From positions 1,860,001 through 1,924,000 of the forward strand of contig NZ_JACHJW010000001.1 in the NCBI RefSeq assembly GCF_014203835.1: a stretch of 64,000 nt of DNA. The letters run 5' to 3'. The translations under genes were made by a program, and so were the position numbers. Every line of letters begins with the position of its first letter. Within the stretch, counting starts at the first letter, position 1. This DNA comes from Micromonospora polyrhachis (GTDB lineage Bacteria > Actinomycetota > Actinomycetes > Mycobacteriales > Micromonosporaceae). Shown here one piece after another: positions 42,732 through 50,689 of the stretch. The notes beneath the pieces were generated by a model. It was not told the origin of the DNA. It did no database searches and saw only the letters and a list, made by a program, of their open reading frames with translations.

Positions 42732-45404
42732 ATGCCGATGAAGGCGTTCGTCGATCGGGAAAACGAGTTCGCGATCATCCGGGCCTTCGTCGAGCAGGCA
42801 TGTGCTGGTCAGGGTGGCATTCTCGTCGTCGAGGGACCGGCAGGCATCGGAAAGAGCGCCCTGCTGGACCGGGTCACTGCGGCGGGTGGGCCGGCGACCT
42901 TCATCCCACTCCGCTGCCACGCCCAGGTGGGACAGCTTGAGGCGTACGGTCCGCTGCTGGATCTGCTCGCGCAGATGGAGGAGACCCGCAGCCGACGCAA
43001 ACGGCTGCTGCGCCGTTCGGGCGAGTCCTTCCGCTCGCGATGGCCGGAGTTGCTCACCCTGGTACCCAGTTTTGGGCCGACACTGAAGATGGTCGCCGAG
43101 ACACTGTCCGGTCCGGTCCCGGGTGCACCTCTCGTGGACAACCGGATGGCCGCCCGATCGATAGCCGAAGCCGTACTCCTCACGCTCCGCGAGAAGCAAC
43201 CCGTCGTGGTAATGATCGACGATGCCCATCGCATCGACGGAAGCTCCTGCGCCGCGCTCTCGTATCTGTCCTCCGCCCTGGCGGACCAGCCGGTCCTACT
43301 CGTCCTGGCTGCTCGGGACGACGAGCTGACGGACAACCCGCCGGCTCGACACCTCGTGGAAGACCTCTGCCTACACGACATGGCCCGCCGGCTTCGGCTC
43401 GGAGGACTGCCGGTTCCGGCGGTTGCCGAGTTGGCCCAACTGGTCGTCGGTCGCCAGCCCTCCGCCTCCACGGCACGCCGGATCACCGAGCAGACCGGCG
43501 GTTACCCGTTCCTCCTGCAGTACTACTTCTCCGAGGAGAAGACCAGACTGGCACTACCTGCCGCAGCGGTAACACTGGGTGATGTGGGAAACGAGCTCGC
43601 GGGCAACAGCAATCCTGAGAGCGGGCTGGCCGACCAGGTCGGCGCGGTGATCTGGGCGAGGCTACGCCGGCTGAGCGACGACGACCTCCGTTTACTTTCC
43701 GTCGCATCGGTTCAGGGCAGGGAGTTTCACAGCAAGGTCGTCGCACGGCTTGTCGAGCAGCCGCACGACGCGGTCGCGACCCGGCTCCACCGGCTGGGGA
43801 AGGAAACTCGCCTGATCTATCCGGTCGAACCGGATGACTGGGACGAGTCCATCGGCAGCGACCGGTACTCGTTCGAACACGATCTCCTTCAGGAGACGTT
43901 GTACCGGGACCAGACTCCAAGCCAGCGGCGTGAACGCCATCGAAAGATCGGGCAAGTAATGGGGGCCTACTCGCAGGAGCATCCGGAACCACCACAGGAG
44001 ATAGCACTAGACCTCGTCCGACACCATCGGATGGCCCGCGACTGGTTGGCCGCTGGACGCGCCGCCCATGACGTCGCCTGCCGTCTGGCGACGACCGGCG
44101 CGTCGACCCGAGAGGTGGTCGCGATAACCGCGCAGGGTCTCGACGACATCCGGAGGATGCGTGGTAGCAGCGAGGCGGACCGCCTCCGCGCGCAACTGAT
44201 CGAACTGATGCTCACCGCGAGCGAACTGAGCTGGCGAACCCGTCCGGAAGCGGATGGCACCGTTCGGCTGGAGGCACTCTCCACCGAGGCGCTCGCCGCT
44301 GCCCGTACGGCCGGGGACATCGATCTGGAGATACGAATCCGCTACCTACATGGCAAGGTCCTGCTCTACACCCGGGGCGTGCCGGCGGCGCTCGGGCCAT
44401 TGCGGGAGGCATGGGAGCGGGCTTTGCACAGTGGCAACGCGGTCAGCATCCTGCTCGCGGGATGCGAGTACGGGCGGCAGTTGCCGAAGGCCGACGTCGC
44501 GGCGGGGTTGCAGGTCCTCCACCAGACCGAGACCACCGTCGCAGGTCTCCCAGAGGTAGCGAACAACGCTGACCCCGTCGTGCAGCGGGCACGATACATG
44601 TTGGCCCTTCAGCTCGGCATCAGTCTGTTCGACGCGGGCCAGATCGGCCCCGCACTCGATCGGCTTCGTACGACCATTCCCGCCGTCCGGCTACGGGCCG
44701 CGCTCGGGCTGCTCCCGATCGGGCTGAACTATCTGGCCCAGGTGGAGGCGGCAGCCGGCAACCTGGCCGAGTCGGAGGCGCTGCTCACGGAGGCGGTCGA
44801 ACTGAACGACGGCAGCGAACCGGACGGATGGCACGCGGTCAACCTGGCCTATCTCGGCACGAGGATGACGCTGGACCGGGCGGAACCCGCCGGTCTGCCC
44901 CTACTGGAGCAGGCGCGAGCCGAAGCGGAGCTGACCTGGCAGGCCAATCTCGCTCCCCTGGTAGCCAACCTGTACGCGACAAGCCTCATCGCCATGGCCG
45001 CCACGAATCCGATCCACTACGACACAGCTCGCCAGATATTAGAGGAATGCCTTTCCGAAACACGCCGCACCGGAATGCGCCGCAGCGAGATAGTTGCCCT
45101 TTCCCTGCTCGGCCGGCTGCATCTGGCGGTCGGTGACACCATGACGGCCGACGGGTACAGCGCGGCGGCGGTGGACAAGCTACGCGAGGTCGACTGGCGA
45201 CTGGCCGCAGTATGCGTCGAGGAGGTTCTCTATCATCACAGCCGCATCCAGGAGGCAAGAGGAGACGGCGAAGGCGCGCACGAATCCCTCCGTCTGGCGC
45301 GGGCGGAGGTCCTTCGCAAGGCGGGCAGCCTGACCGGACCGGCCCGCGAACGGTTCCTCCAAGCGGTCGACCTCAACCAGAGGATCTCGGCCGGTCACGG
45401 CTGA
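42732..45404 (+). CDS. LAL-like ATPase without the LuxR DNA-binding domain
   Basis: An 890-residue protein with Walker A GPAGIGKSALLDRV (about residue 36-50), a Walker B-like VVVMIDDAHRIDGSS and sensor region VLLVLAARDDEL, followed by a long TPR-like helical portion (EMALGPL-type helices, e.g. LAQVEAAAGNLAESEALLTE). It has the body of a LAL regulator but ends in ERFLQAVDLNQRISAGHG with no helix-turn-helix, so it cannot bind DNA by the usual domain. GGAG precedes the ATG. It may act with a partner, perhaps the TPR membrane protein encoded upstream, or be a truncated regulator. Confidence 0.85.
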   Translation: MPMKAFVDRENEFAIIRAFVEQACAGQGGILVVEGPAGIGKSALLDRVTAAGGPATFIPLRCHAQVGQLEAYGPLLDLLAQMEETRSRRKRLLRRSGESFRSRWPELLTLVPSFGPTLKMVAETLSGPVPGAPLVDNRMAARSIAEAVLLTLREKQPVVVMIDDAHRIDGSSCAALSYLSSALADQPVLLVLAARDDELTDNPPARHLVEDLCLHDMARRLRLGGLPVPAVAELAQLVVGRQPSASTARRITEQTGGYPFLLQYYFSEEKTRLALPAAAVTLGDVGNELAGNSNPESGLADQVGAVIWARLRRLSDDDLRLLSVASVQGREFHSKVVARLVEQPHDAVATRLHRLGKETRLIYPVEPDDWDESIGSDRYSFEHDLLQETLYRDQTPSQRRERHRKIGQVMGAYSQEHPEPPQEIALDLVRHHRMARDWLAAGRAAHDVACRLATTGASTREVVAITAQGLDDIRRMRGSSEADRLRAQLIELMLTASELSWRTRPEADGTVRLEALSTEALAAARTAGDIDLEIRIRYLHGKVLLYTRGVPAALGPLREAWERALHSGNAVSILLAGCEYGRQLPKADVAAGLQVLHQTETTVAGLPEVANNADPVVQRARYMLALQLGISLFDAGQIGPALDRLRTTIPAVRLRAALGLLPIGLNYLAQVEAAAGNLAESEALLTEAVELNDGSEPDGWHAVNLAYLGTRMTLDRAEPAGLPLLEQARAEAELTWQANLAPLVANLYATSLIAMAATNPIHYDTARQILEECLSETRRTGMRRSEIVALSLLGRLHLAVGDTMTADGYSAAAVDKLREVDWRLAAVCVEEVLYHHSRIQEARGDGEGAHESLRLARAEVLRKAGSLTGPARERFLQAVDLNQRISAGHG

Positions 45405-45416
45405 TCGGGCGCATCG
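45398..45416 (+). repeat. 19-bp direct repeat, right copy
   Basis: Exact second copy of CGGCTGATCGGGCGCATCG, 2789 bases from the first; here it begins inside the last codons of the ATPase gene and includes its TGA. Confidence 0.85.
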
Positions 45417-45497
45417 CCGGCACACGACGTCGGGTCGCGTCAGACAGGCGGTGTCGGGTCGGACCAAGGAGGCTGTGCCGGCTCGTACCGGAAAGGG

Positions 45498-46826
45498 CTA
45501 TGCCGGCTCGCCGGCCACGACGGCACCGGCGTGCGCCCGGAGCCGGGCCAGGACCGCCTGGTTGGCTTCCCAACCGTCGGGGAACTTGACCGGGACGTTG
45601 AGGTGGACCGGTTCGGTGGACGGGTGGGCGTCGAGCAGTTCGGCGATGCCGCCCCGAGCCACCACCAGGCAGGCGTGCCGGTGCCGGCTGGTGAGCACAC
45701 AGAGCCGCCCGGACTCCAGGTGGAAGGCGGTGGCGTCCCGCCGGCCGGAGAGCGGATGCAGCACCACGGTCACGTCGTACTCCCGGCCCTGCAACCGGTT
45801 GGCGGTGTCGACGGTGATGTCCGCGCCGGCCGGGCCGAGCTGGGATCGGATCACCGCGACCTGGTCACGGTGCGCGGCCCCGATCGCGATCCGGTCGGCG
45901 GTGACCGGTGCGCCCGCCGGGGCGCGTTCGGAGACCGCGACCGCCTTGCGGTCCAGGATGCGCAACGCCAGCGCCGCGCAGGCCGAGGCGGCCTCCGTAT
46001 CGGTACGGGGTACGAACCGGGCCGGCAACTCGTACCAGCCCCAACCGGTGGTGGCCGCCAGTTCCACGCTCGCGTCGAAGGCGTCACCCGGACCGGGCTC
46101 GGTCAACGTGAGCACCCGGTCGGCCTCGGTGGTGCCGGCCCGGAATCCGGTGAACGGATAGAACGCCGCCGCCACCACCGGAGCCGCCGAGGCGGGCAGC
46201 CGCCAGGACACCGGCAGCCGGTGCACCGGCAGATCCGGGTTGTGGCGCAGCAGCACCGCGACCGCGCTCTGCATCGGGTCCCAGGTCAGCCCGGTCCAGC
46301 GGACGGTCTCCACCGTCGAGAACGGGTCGAGCTGTCCGGGGTCGCCGACGAACAGCGCCCGTTCGAACCGGCTGGCCACGCGCAGCAGGGCGTCCGAGCG
46401 CATCTGGTACGCCTCGTCCACGATCGCCCACGGCCACGAGCCCTCGGTGACGGTGGCCCACTTGGCAGCCGTTCCGATGATGACGGCCGGTCCGCCGAGT
46501 TCCGCGACCTTGCTCCCGACCCGGACCCCCGTGTGCTCCTGCACCCGGGCCGAGGGTACGTAGTCAGTGGCTGACAACCGGCCGATCCGCAGCTCGGGGG
46601 CGGAGTTGGCCAATCGGTCGATCAGGTCGTCGACCTGCTCGTTGGTCTGCGCGATGATGATCAGCGGCTCGCCGGCCGCGGCCAGTTCGCCGGCGGCGCG
46701 CACCACCAGGGTCGACTTGCCCGCCCCGGGTGGCGAGTCCACCACCACCCCACGATGGTCGCCGGAGCGCAGGTCGGCCAGTACGGCGGTGATCACCCGT
46801 TCCGCCTCGACCCCCGGCGGCACCAT
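45498..46826 (-). CDS. SF1 helicase of the Upf1/Dna2 type
   Basis: A 442-residue ATPase with all SF1B Upf1-like motifs: I VVVDSPPGAGKSTLV, II AIVDEAYQM, III LFVGDPGQLDPF, V ITVDTANRLQGREYDVTVV and VI CVLTSRHRHACLVVARGG. It is a bare helicase core without an N-terminal stalk/barrel. ATG at 46826 is preferred; the frame continues to 46931 but those codons have low third-position GC. On the same strand, beyond an 8-kb island, lie a Cas4-like nuclease gene and its overlapping partner, which together with this gene would make up the parts of a Dna2 nuclease-helicase. Likely works on DNA ends or flaps. Confidence 0.85.
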   Translation of the reverse strand: MVPPGVEAERVITAVLADLRSGDHRGVVVDSPPGAGKSTLVVRAAGELAAAGEPLIIIAQTNEQVDDLIDRLANSAPELRIGRLSATDYVPSARVQEHTGVRVGSKVAELGGPAVIIGTAAKWATVTEGSWPWAIVDEAYQMRSDALLRVASRFERALFVGDPGQLDPFSTVETVRWTGLTWDPMQSAVAVLLRHNPDLPVHRLPVSWRLPASAAPVVAAAFYPFTGFRAGTTEADRVLTLTEPGPGDAFDASVELAATTGWGWYELPARFVPRTDTEAASACAALALRILDRKAVAVSERAPAGAPVTADRIAIGAAHRDQVAVIRSQLGPAGADITVDTANRLQGREYDVTVVLHPLSGRRDATAFHLESGRLCVLTSRHRHACLVVARGGIAELLDAHPSTEPVHLNVPVKFPDGWEANQAVLARLRAHAGAVVAGEPA

Positions 46827-47086
46827 CAACTCGGCTCGCAACCTCGCTCCAGCCTCCCCGCATGCTCCCCGGCACACTACCGCTCGGCCCTCCGCCGTCA
46901 CGAACCCATCGACGTGGGACCGATTGGCCATTCATCCTGACCTGTCCGACCACCGGTAACCACCAGTCTCTGCATCCCCAGCACGCCAAACGGTCACGCA
47001 TACCCACCCGGCACGGCACCGTCAGTTACATTCATCGTCAATCTTCGTTATGGTGTCCGCTCCACCCCTCGATCGAGTAGGACAGC

Positions 47087-48685
47087 ATGGGCATCATCAA
47101 GGAGATGCAACGGGCGCATGCCCGACAGGTACGCGCCCAGCAACGCGCCGGCGCGGCCGCCCACCGTCATCAGCAACAGCTACGCCGCGATGCGGAGCGC
47201 GCCATGAAGGCCGCCGAGCGCGCGGCGGCCGCCGATGAGCGTGATCGAAAGCGCCTGTACATCGAAGCCCGGCTCGCTGAAGTCGCCGCTGACAACTCCG
47301 ATCTCAACGCCCGCCTCGACGAGCTGGACTCGCTGCTGGCGATGACGCTCACCGTCGATGATCACATCGACCTCGCGCTTCTCAAGAAAACGGTCTCCCA
47401 CCCTCCGTTCACCCCTGGGCCGGTCGGCGTACCGCTGCCCCCGCCAAACTGGCACCAGTTCGAACCGCCCTCGCCAAGTGGACTCGGCAGGCTATTCGGC
47501 AGCCAGGCAAAGCATCAGCAACAGATCGCTGCCGCACAGCAAGCCTTCGACCAGGCTCAGGCGCAACACGCAGCAGCTGAGACGCACCGACAGCGGCGGC
47601 TGACGGCCGCTCACCAGCGATACCAGCAGCAATGTCAGCAAGTCGAGGCACAGATTGCCGCACACAACGCGGAGGTTGACCGGTTCGCGATCGCGGTGGC
47701 GAAGGGAGAGCCGAACGCAGTCGTCGATTACCTCGGGATGGTGTTGGGCAACTCCGTCTACCCAGATGACTTTCCCCAACACTACCGGTTGGCCTATGTC
47801 CCCGAGTCGCGCCAGCTCGTCGTGGAGTACCACCTGCCGACACTGGAGGTTGTCCCAGCGGTACGCGAGTACCGGTATGTCAAGGCACGTGACGAGGTCA
47901 CCACATCGGCTCGGCCGATGAAGGAAATCAAGGATCGGTACGCGAACCTCATCGCGCAGGTGACCCTGCGTACCGTTCATGAGCTCTTCGAAGCTGATCG
48001 TTCGAGCCTGGTCGAAACGATCGTCTTCAACGGGATCGTCGATACGACCGATCCGCGCACAGGCGCTGCTGTCCAACCCTGCCTGGTCAGTCTCCGAAGC
48101 ACTCGTGAGGTGTTCACGTCGCTCAGTCTGGACCGAGTCGAGCCAACAGCTTGCCTAAATCATCTAAACGCTACAGTGTCAAGGCGGCCCGAGGCACTCG
48201 CACCGGTCCGGCCGGTGCTTGAGTTCGACATGGTCGACAAGCGCTTCGTCGACGAGGTCGACGTCCTGGCCGACCTGGACCAGCGCCCCAACCTGCTGAA
48301 GCTCAGCCCGACCGAATTCGAGAGCTTGATCCAGAACTTATTTACCAAAATGGGCCTGGACACGAAGCAAACTCGCGCTTCCCGGGACGGAGGTGTCGAT
48401 TGTGTCGCCTTCGATCCTCGGCCAATCTTCGGCGGAAAGGTCGTTGTCCAGGCCAAGCGCTATCGCAACACGGTTGACGTGTCCGCTGTCCGCGACCTCT
48501 TCGGCACCATGCAGAACGAGGGAGCATCCAAGGGAATCCTTGTTACCACCAGCGGCTACGGGCCCGCGTCTTACGAGTTTGCATCGGGGAAGCCTCTGGA
48601 ACTGATCGATGGCTCCAACCTGCTCTACCTACTCGCCGAACACGCAGGGGTGAGGGCCAGAATCGACGCCAGCGAGCTGGACTGA
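47087..48685 (+). CDS. Mrr-like restriction endonuclease with coiled-coil N terminus
   Basis: A 532-residue protein. The C-terminal 130 residues are an Mrr_cat PD-(D/E)XK domain: PTEFESLIQNLFTKMGLDTK, then DGGVDCVAF and KVVVQAKRYRNTVDVSAVRD, i.e. Glu, Asp and QxK catalytic residues. The N-terminal half has two Ala/Gln/Arg-rich coiled coils (about residues 8-75 and 145-205). Mrr proteins cut modified or foreign DNA. The stop codon is three bases before the TTG start of darT, so nuclease and toxin-antitoxin form one operon. Codon third positions are less GC-rich than in the core genes, fitting transfer. Confidence 0.88.
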   Translation: MGIIKEMQRAHARQVRAQQRAGAAAHRHQQQLRRDAERAMKAAERAAAADERDRKRLYIEARLAEVAADNSDLNARLDELDSLLAMTLTVDDHIDLALLKKTVSHPPFTPGPVGVPLPPPNWHQFEPPSPSGLGRLFGSQAKHQQQIAAAQQAFDQAQAQHAAAETHRQRRLTAAHQRYQQQCQQVEAQIAAHNAEVDRFAIAVAKGEPNAVVDYLGMVLGNSVYPDDFPQHYRLAYVPESRQLVVEYHLPTLEVVPAVREYRYVKARDEVTTSARPMKEIKDRYANLIAQVTLRTVHELFEADRSSLVETIVFNGIVDTTDPRTGAAVQPCLVSLRSTREVFTSLSLDRVEPTACLNHLNATVSRRPEALAPVRPVLEFDMVDKRFVDEVDVLADLDQRPNLLKLSPTEFESLIQNLFTKMGLDTKQTRASRDGGVDCVAFDPRPIFGGKVVVQAKRYRNTVDVSAVRDLFGTMQNEGASKGILVTTSGYGPASYEFASGKPLELIDGSNLLYLLAEHAGVRARIDASELD

Positions 48686-48688
48686 CAG

Positions 48689-49378
48689 TTGAACAACTGG
48701 GCGCGTCCGCCCGAACGGGCACTGATCATGCACTTCACCCATATCACCAATATGCCGGCGATCCTCGCATCAGGACGGCTGATCGCGGACAGCTCGGTAG
48801 CCGCTCTCCTGGTGACAAATGTCGGCGCAACCGACATCAAGGCCGCACGCCGTCAACGACGTGTCAGTTGTCCACCTTTCGGTATGGTTGCCGATTATGT
48901 CCCGTTCTATTTCGCGCAGCGTTCACCAATGATGTACCGCATCGCGTGCGAGCACCGGGACCAGGCTGCAGACCGCTATCCCGGAGGAGACGATCCTCTG
49001 GTTTACCTGGTGAGCTCGGTGGACCGAGTACACGACGCCGGGTTGGCATGGGCTGCGAGCGACGGCAACTGCGCTGCCTCACTGACAAGATTCACCCGAT
49101 CTCTTCATGATCTTGCCGAGTTGGTGGACTGGCCCCTGATGGGAGAGGAGATCTGGAAGAACTTGCCGGACGACCGGGATCGGGTCCGACGACGCATGGC
49201 GGAGTTCCTCGTCCATCGCGAGTTTCCGCTCGATCTGGTAACGGGGTACGTGGTACGTACCCCGTCTCGGAAGGAAGAGCTGCGGCAGGTCCTACGATCG
49301 GCCGGCGCCCCAAGGGCTTACGTTGATGTCAGACCGAGCTGGTACTACGGGTACGCTCCGGGGGAGGTGAGCAAGTGA
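48689..49378 (+). CDS. darT: DarT-type ssDNA thymidine ADP-ribosyltransferase toxin
   Basis: A 229-residue toxin of the DarT family (formerly DUF4433). Visible: MHFTHITNMPAILASGRLI at the N terminus (NAD-binding His region), DYVPFYFAQRSPMMYRI (the conserved FxxRSPMxY block) and the catalytic-glutamate helix RRRMAEFLVHREFPLDLV. DarT uses NAD to modify thymidine on single-stranded DNA and blocks replication; it is known in phage defence. The TTG start at 48689 is inferred because the family's conserved N terminus needs these residues; no ATG is better placed. Stop overlaps the GTG of darG. Confidence 0.92.
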   Translation: MNNWARPPERALIMHFTHITNMPAILASGRLIADSSVAALLVTNVGATDIKAARRQRRVSCPPFGMVADYVPFYFAQRSPMMYRIACEHRDQAADRYPGGDDPLVYLVSSVDRVHDAGLAWAASDGNCAASLTRFTRSLHDLAELVDWPLMGEEIWKNLPDDRDRVRRRMAEFLVHREFPLDLVTGYVVRTPSRKEELRQVLRSAGAPRAYVDVRPSWYYGYAPGEVSK

Positions 49379-50451
49379 TCATCGTCAGCCATGGCAACCT
49401 GCTGACGGCAGACGCCGAGGCACTGGTCAACACCGTCAACACCGTGGGGGTGATGGGCAAGGGAATCGCGCTGCAGTTCAAGCGCGCCTACCCGGCAAAC
49501 TACGCAGCCTATCGAGCTGCGTGCGCCACAGGCAAAGTCAAACTGGGCGAAATGTTTCTTTTCGACTCCGCTCGCCTCGGCCCTCGTCGCTATGTGATCA
49601 ATTTCCCGACAAAGGGCCATTGGCGGTCAAACTCCAAGCTTGCCGATATCGAGGCTGGCCTGGCCGCCCTGGTCCGGTTGGTACGAGAGCTCGGGATCAG
49701 CTCCGTGGCAGTGCCCGCGCTCGGCTGCGGCAACGGAGGACTCGACTGGGATCGGGTCCGATTGGCGATCGAGCAGGCATTCGAGGCGCTGCCAGACGTA
49801 CGGGTGCTCCTTTTCCCTCCCGAAGGTGCACCTGCCCCCGCCGAGATGCCGGTTGCCACCGCAAAGCCACCGCTTACCCCTGGCCGGGCAACTCTGCTGA
49901 GAGGAATCGATAGCTACCTTGATCGCGCCCGCACTCTCGAACCACGTGACGGTGTAACCGAGCTGGAGATTCAGAAGATCAGCTATTTTCTCCAAGCACT
50001 TGGTCAACCCTTCCGCCTCTCGTTCGGCCGTGGCCCGTACGGGCCGTACGCCGAGAGTCTTCACCGCGTTCTGGAGCTACTGGAGGGCCACTACCTCATC
50101 GGCTATGGCGACAGGTCGGCTCGAGTCGAAGAACTCAGGCCCATCAACCTGACACCCGGTACATCCGAAGCCGTCGCGGCCTGGTCCGCTTCACATGACA
50201 CGGACAGCTCAGACAAGGCGTTGGACCAACTCGCCCGGCTCATCGATGGGTTCGAGACGCCCTACAGCCTTGAGTTGCTCGCCACCGTGCACTATGCCGC
50301 CCAGCAACATCCGCCATCCGCCGACATCAACGAGTTGGTCCACCGCATCCAGACCTGGAGTGGCCGAAAGGCAAGGCTATTTACACCCGCCCATATTCAG
50401 ACCGCCTACGACCGCCTCCGGTCCGCCGGCCTGATGCCCAGTTTTCAGTAA
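49375..50451 (+). CDS. darG: DarG antitoxin, macrodomain DNA ADP-ribosyl glycohydrolase
   Basis: A 358-residue antitoxin. The N-terminal macrodomain has GNLLTADAEALVNTVNTVGV, then MGKGIALQFKRAYP and the phosphate-loop VPALGCGNGGLDWDRV; it removes ADP-ribose from DNA. The C-terminal 190 residues (EIQKISYFLQALGQPFRLSF, then GRGPYGPYAESLHRVLE) are the domain that binds and inhibits DarT directly. The GTG start overlaps the darT stop in GTGA, assuring coupled synthesis of antitoxin after toxin. Confidence 0.94.
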   Translation: MIIVSHGNLLTADAEALVNTVNTVGVMGKGIALQFKRAYPANYAAYRAACATGKVKLGEMFLFDSARLGPRRYVINFPTKGHWRSNSKLADIEAGLAALVRLVRELGISSVAVPALGCGNGGLDWDRVRLAIEQAFEALPDVRVLLFPPEGAPAPAEMPVATAKPPLTPGRATLLRGIDSYLDRARTLEPRDGVTELEIQKISYFLQALGQPFRLSFGRGPYGPYAESLHRVLELLEGHYLIGYGDRSARVEELRPINLTPGTSEAVAAWSASHDTDSSDKALDQLARLIDGFETPYSLELLATVHYAAQQHPPSADINELVHRIQTWSGRKARLFTPAHIQTAYDRLRSAGLMPSFQ

Positions 50452-50574
50452 CGCCCGCCTGCCATCGATAACCTGTCCGTCGACAGCGGCTCGGCCAGCG
50501 ACCGTGGGCTCCGGCAAAGTCGTGACTGTGTCCGGTTTGCGAGATTGAGACAGCCACCTTGCCCCTTCGACCTT

Positions 50575-50635
50575 GGTGATCATGACGCTATAGACATAGC
50601 CGGGCGGTTTTAACGTCCATAGGGTCATGATCACC
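50575..50635. repeat. Inverted repeat with GGTGATCATGAC arms
   Basis: GGTGATCATGAC (50575-50586) and GTCATGATCACC (50624-50635) are exact complements; the match extends imperfectly inward. The loop of 37 bases has an AT-rich centre. It lies between the darG stop and the start of the helicase gene and could be a terminator or a mobile palindrome family. Confidence 0.8.
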
Positions 50636-50689
50636 TCGTCGGGGTGTCCCGCGAGAGCATCAACCAGCGGGACGGGTTACCTTCTCCCG

